DNA from: Phoronis ovalis
Taxonomy: Eukaryota; Phoronida; Phoronidae
Length of the DNA: 12,765 nt
Assembly: GCA_028565635.1 (NCBI GenBank)
Contig: JAOXYB010042649.1
Location: 1 to 12,765, forward strand
Direction: 5' to 3'
Made by a program: the position numbers and the translations under genes. Every line of letters starts with the position of its first letter. Positions within the stretch are counted from its first letter, which is position 1. The notes under the pieces are model-generated. The model saw nothing but the letters and a program-made list of their open reading frames with translations, searched no databases and had not been told where the DNA came from. Positions 8,700 to 12,765 of the stretch are shown here, piece by piece.

Positions 8700-9600
8700 C
8701 ACAATAAGATAAAGGCGGAAACTAGGATTAAAAACTTTCCCACATTCTTGACCTACCACCTGTTGACACCACTTTTATTTAGCATTACTGTGTTGAGTGC
8801 AAAAAAAAACGTGGCGTAGAAAGTGCGATTATATAAACTAAAACTATAGAAAAAAGTAGACTATTCACAATAAACATTTTTGGTAATTTTTCTTTAAAAT
8901 TGAAAAAAAAATGTACATCAGAGTTCATAATACCTGAGGAATTTTGAATTTCTGTAAACTTAGTGAATAGGTTATAAAGCATCCGCTTGGTGTCACTAAG
9001 GTCGCTTACACCACCCTTCACACATTCCAAACTTATAAAAAAATAAATGACCGAAATGAGGATCATCAAGCTTCTAGAGTTATGTATAGTGGCACACAAT
9101 ATGCTGTCTCGGTATAAACCCCGATAAACAATATTTCTATTTCACTTCACGTATATTACAAAGTAAAGGTACACATAGACAGCATTATGTTTTATCTTTT
9201 TGCCTTTGGCATAAATTCTAGTGCATTTTTTGAGAGAATAATAGTGGTTTTGTATTTTCCTCGCAAAGTTGTAGTATCCGCGGATGTGACCGGGGGATAT
9301 GAGAAGCATTATGAAATCTATTTTTAAATTACACGAAAAGGAAAAACTAAATCTAAAACATATTTTAAAATGATCTAATACACATTTTTTTTAAATAAAC
9401 GTCAACACGCCATCATAGCTTCCTTTAAATAGTATACGTACATGCACACGCAGAACAATCTTGTATCTTTTGAAATGATCCCTTTAACATCGGGCTCTTC
9501 TAGCTGCCCGCTTATTTGTGTATAGCGACATCCGAGAAGGATATTGTTTTCCGTATATATTAAACTTTCGCCCAGTAGTTTTAGCATGTTTTGTGAGAAA
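8700..9600. other. CpG-normal stretch, no firm gene
   Basis: Besides the doubtful exon at 9066-8934, it holds a perfect 10-bp palindrome ATCCGCGGAT near 9276-9285. It also holds a 61-codon minus frame from an ATG at 9587 in fair start context (AAACATG), with no family resemblance. Confidence 0.4.
8934..9066 (-). CDS. Possible first coding exon with signal peptide, product unknown (weak)
   Basis: From an ATG at 9066 the minus strand reads 44 codons plus one base to a donor-like site CCTCAG|GTATTA (GT at 8933-8932). The first 20 residues (MILISVIYFFISLECVKGGV) look like a cleavable signal peptide, followed by the polar segment SDLSDTKRMLYNLFTKFTEI. The D-x-KR-x-LY-x-x-LF pattern is faintly like the N-terminal helix of Cys-loop receptor subunits, but this is too short to identify. 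It lies in a CpG-normal block, as expected near a promoter. Against it: the open frame (8785-9099) is within chance length for DNA this AT-rich, codons before 9066 are open without an upstream stop nearby, and no second exon was found downstream on this strand. I do not recognise the product. Confidence 0.25.
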
Positions 9601-11750
9601 CTATGTATTGAAATGTACTATGTCATATTAGGTCATCATCTCGTTTTCACTTTTGTTATTAACCAATGTTGAAACACAATACAAAATAAGTTTTTATACC
9701 TTCTTGAATATTTAACTTGTTGAAAATTCTGGGGCAGATCGTTGGATTCTCTACCAATTGTTATGCTTAAGGTTGGTAGCAAAACACAACAAGGTTGTAT
9801 GGTATAAACTCAGACTGATTTTAATTAATAATTACAAAGATTTTATACAGAAAGAAGATTGAACCTTGACCATCAGGTGCAAGAGCTTAATTCGGAAGCC
9901 AGAAAACACGAAAACAATTGTATGGCTTGACCAGTTCATTCATTAGATAAAAAGGTATTTATTACGAAACATCAAAGAAAACTCTTGGAATTAAGTGTCT
10001 GGATTACAGCCCAAGCACGTACACCTGATTTGGTCAATGGTGTAATTAAGCTTTGGCCAGACAATGACCAATGAACTCTATTAAGTACAAAGTAACAAAC
10101 ATGTCCATTGATTCTGGATATCAAATAATTTTTAATGAGGGAAAAACTAAAATGACTAATTATCGACATAACACTTTGTTGTATGTGTTTTAGCGAACAT
10201 TTCGTTTTTTCTTAAGTTATCGCAAAAATTCGATTTTTTAAGCATCATGGAATAAAGAGTAATGATTATAAAACATGCAGTTGTAATTACAGTTTCCCGT
10301 TTTTGCAACTAGCCATAGGGGAACAGGTGGACACAGATTTATATGCGTGAAATTGTATTTATTCCACCGTAAATTTAATAACTCTATAAATATTATTTCT
10401 TAATTCTCTAACAATTTTTTTTTCGCAATATACAGTATCCTGGTGGCCGAGACAAGAAATTCTTACTATAGAAAGGGATCTGTGTGTCCGGGCTGTGTGT
10501 CTTACATACTTGTTGTTTGGTATGCACTGTATATACATTTATCTTAGTCTTCTTGTCCCCTGGGCTAATAATTGCATTTTATTGATTATATGCATAGCAT
10601 TAGAAGCTTTTAAACTGAAAATTACAACTCTTGTAGTATAAGAACTGTTGGAACTGCTGTAATACAGTGAAACAGAAGAAATGTCCCCGGCTGTATAAAA
10701 ATAAACGATCAACATCATGCACTTTTAAAGCATTTCTTGTTAATTAGGAATATCGAACACAACATTTGTCTTCATCTAATCTGAGCTAAGAGTGTTTTCT
10801 GCATATTATTATTATTGTAAAATATTATATAATACTTTAGATTTAATTGCACACATGAAAATAAAAACATGAAGTCCCTAAAAATTCCCTAAACATTTCC
10901 TACACAATTTAGTTATTCATTTGGTTCTCATGTTTCGTTTTTTTATTACATATTTTTTTATGGTAAATATCACTTATTACCAATAACTTACAATAGTTAA
11001 GAAAAATCAGCCTACAAACCAAAAGTTAGTTAGAATCTCAACTTTATATTTTGAATCTTTCGAATAGTTCACCGTAAACCTACTTTATGTTTTGAATCTT
11101 TTGAATAGTTAACAGTATGCCGTTGATGGTTTGTACTCATTTGAGTCTAGTCTGGATCTGAATTTGTTTAATATTCATCTACTATAGAGACGCACCAATT
11201 TCCTTGATTTTTTAGCAAGATACATATATTTACATGGAATCTGTGTAGCTGATACAGTCTCTCCTTTAAAAGCGCTCGTAAAAGTTCCGCAACATTCATG
11301 TACTTTGATTAAATCATATAACTTAAAATTTATTACTAAAACAAACATTTATAGTTTCCGACTGCAGTTGCAATGGAAAATCAACAATGCGTGTTGGAAA
11401 TTGCCAGTTAAAGTACATTAAATAATGTAGGGACAACTGATTTTCAATAAGTTTTCTGTACTTCCATTTGAAGTTGGAACTGTAATTTGACACAAATCAG
11501 GTAGACTTGTATTTATAAGTTGTTCAGCAAATATAAAAATAAGAATCAGCATTTTGTTTAGCCAGTATTTTTTATTTCTGTAGCAGTTATATAGAGACGA
11601 CTTAGTTTTTAACATATCTAAGACATTTTATATTATTTTAAGCAATAAGTTAATTATCATTATAATTATAAAAATAATGGGAAGTACTGGTGAGATTCAA
11701 AGAAAAATGAGTCCTTTTTAAAAGAACTGCTAACGTACAGATGAACAAAA
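9600..11750. other. AT-rich stretch without a recognisable gene
   Basis: Only chance-length open frames occur. At about 10290-10570 there is a more G+C-rich patch with an imperfect inverted pair (GGACACAGAT near 10329; its near complement ATCTGTGTGTCC near 10479). The 41-bp duplication lies at 11041. No gene assigned. Confidence 0.5.
11041..11118. repeat. Tandem duplication, two copies of a 41-bp unit
   Basis: ACTTTATATTTTGAATCTTT at 11041 recurs as ACTTTATGTTTTGAATCTTT at 11082. Both run on through a GAATAGTT segment with a few mismatches. Confidence 0.85.
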
Positions 11751-11756
11751 ATTACC

Positions 11757-12070
11757 TCTGACGTTACGGGAAAAATGATTTTTGGTTAGAATGTTTGATG
11801 AATGGGGATTCGTTTGTAGCAGAAAGAATTTGAAGTTCAGTAAGTGACAAGGAGAGGGATCGTTCTTACTTGGCTCTTTTGGAGGAGGGATTTAAACACA
11901 TTAAATTGTCTGTCAGTACCATGGAATCTTCGAAAAGAGGGTCGAGCAAAATGCTACGGATAATAACGCTATCAGTTGCTTAGGTCTACGCTTTTCTACG
12001 AGTCTCAGCGGTTGGGACATAATTTTGTCACACGTAGCGTGTATTTTCATCTTAGTAATTGCTTCGGGGG
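11757..12070. promoter_or_regulatory. CpG-normal block, candidate promoter or first-exon region
   Basis: Roughly 15 CpGs were counted by eye in about 310 bp, near the number expected from base composition, whereas bulk intronic DNA here is strongly CpG-depleted. On the minus strand it ends at a donor-like site CAGAG|GTAATT (GT at 11755-11754), which would suit a non-coding first exon for the minus-strand Slp gene. Plus-strand signals are also present: a TTTAAA at 11891, an initiator-like TCAGT at 11913, and ATG at 11921 in ideal context (ACCATGG) opening 20 codons. Direction and use are undecided. Confidence 0.25.
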
Positions 12071-12765
12071 GTTTTCAATTTGTTTTTTGTATATATTTGA
12101 TTATTATGGAGATAAGAGTGCAATGTAACGTCCTTCATAAGAATTGGTTTAAGGTCTTTTTACTATAACCTTTTAGAAAAATGTTGTTTCTCTCTTTAAT
12201 GCGTATATTTGATTTAATTCAAGAGTGAACATCTTCATTGCTAACATTGCGTTCATCTCGAATCACAATGTGTGTATGCACAGCACTGCTTGGCAATTTT
12301 TACAAACGTTTGGTCATGTTTACTGTTTTCTACAGCTAAATCGTTTCTGTAGGCATTATATTATAATACTACAAAACATGTTTGCAATCATGGGCAAATA
12401 TTTAATTGTCCTTTTCATAGTACTTTTTTATATCTTGCCTTTCAGGCTTTTGCTTCGTTATCCTACCGAAGATTACGCTAGTTTTTTTTAATCGCATATA
12501 TTCTAGTCTACTTGCTATGCCACAGTGAACATCTTATGAATATATGGCTATATAAATGAAATTATTATTATGCTTATTATATAATTATCTTTAAATACTA
12601 ATGTTCAGAAACTCAGTTTTACAAAAAAGGGGTTCATTGCATCCAAAACGGGCATATTTGCACCCTTTATCAACATGCTTTGACTTTTTACAAATAATTA
12701 AAAGCTGAATGTGCAGCCCTGCATGTAGACTGACATCAGTCGTTAGAAACATTGATTGGAAGTAT
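12071..12765. other. AT-rich stretch, nothing recognised
   Basis: The plus frame at 12225-12491 begins with GTG and encodes low-complexity hydrophobic residues unlike any family known to me. No repeat, RNA gene or splice-site pair stood out. Confidence 0.5.

Larger units (their letters stand above)
7600..8700. other. CpG-normal patch of repeat-like fragments
   Basis: CpG dinucleotides become frequent here after near absence in 3121-7600. The patch holds a duplicated segment (7725/7871), a microsatellite, a hairpin (8269-8321), the second copy of the dispersed repeat (8549), and a 9-bp inverted pair GCCCGAGGG (7622-7630) / CCCTCGGGC (8359-8367). A minus-strand donor-like site GACAG|GTAGGT has its GT at 8675-8674. 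No transposase or reverse-transcriptase frame was found, so the origin is uncertain. Confidence 0.5.

Noticed and set aside
9972-10169. 65-codon ATG frame, minus strand
   Set aside because: Length expected by chance; no motif or conserved pattern.
10437-10500. tRNA-like A-box (TGGCCGAGAC)
   Set aside because: No matching B-box (GGTTCGAATCC type) and no cloverleaf could be drawn.
11418-11615. 65-codon ATG frame with hydrophobic stretch, minus strand
   Set aside because: The hydrophobic run is typical of AT-rich non-coding DNA; no splice partner or family match.
12225-12491. 88-codon plus-strand frame with a membrane-like segment
   Set aside because: Begins with GTG, which does not start eukaryotic proteins; residues are compositionally biased.

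Overview
The window looks like nuclear DNA of an invertebrate animal. It is strongly A+T-rich, non-coding DNA dominates, coding sequence sits in short exons with canonical GT-AG splice sites, and most of the window is depleted in CpG, as in a methylated genome. The taxon cannot be fixed. A GAC-rich tract ending in a perfect-loop hairpin at the left edge resembles repeat ends I associate with mollusc genomes, so a lophotrochozoan is a guess, not a result.

One protein-coding gene is clear, on the minus strand and running off the left edge. Three consecutive coding exons (2918-2794, 2315-2091 and 1847-1732) join in frame with matching phases. They encode the complete N-terminal Rab-binding module (Slp homology domain: SHD1, FYVE-like zinc finger, SHD2) of a synaptotagmin-like protein, the granuphilin/Slp family that includes fly Bitesize. 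These proteins tether Rab27-type secretory vesicles to the plasma membrane. The linker and C-terminal C2 domains are not found and should lie beyond position 1. A probable 5' leader exon lies upstream at 4597-4508 with near-consensus splice sites. The ultimate first exon and promoter are not identified; CpG-normal blocks at about 7.6-9.6 kb and 11.76-12.07 kb are the best candidates.

Layout: 1-600 is a composite repeat (GAC-rich tract, hairpin, then a long inverted repeat). 600-1731 is intron. 1732-2918 holds the Slp exons. 2945-3120 is a four-copy 44-bp tandem repeat placed against the splice acceptor of the first coding exon. 3121-7600 is CpG-poor intronic DNA containing the leader exon. 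7600-8700 is a CpG-normal patch of repeat fragments with a CA/poly-C microsatellite. 8700-9600 holds one doubtful signal-peptide exon (9066-8934, minus). 9600-11750 is AT-rich DNA with a two-copy 41-bp duplication. 11757-12070 is a second CpG-normal block. The rest shows nothing recognisable. No rRNA, convincing tRNA, CRISPR array, bacterial or viral gene was seen. All reading and counting was by eye.
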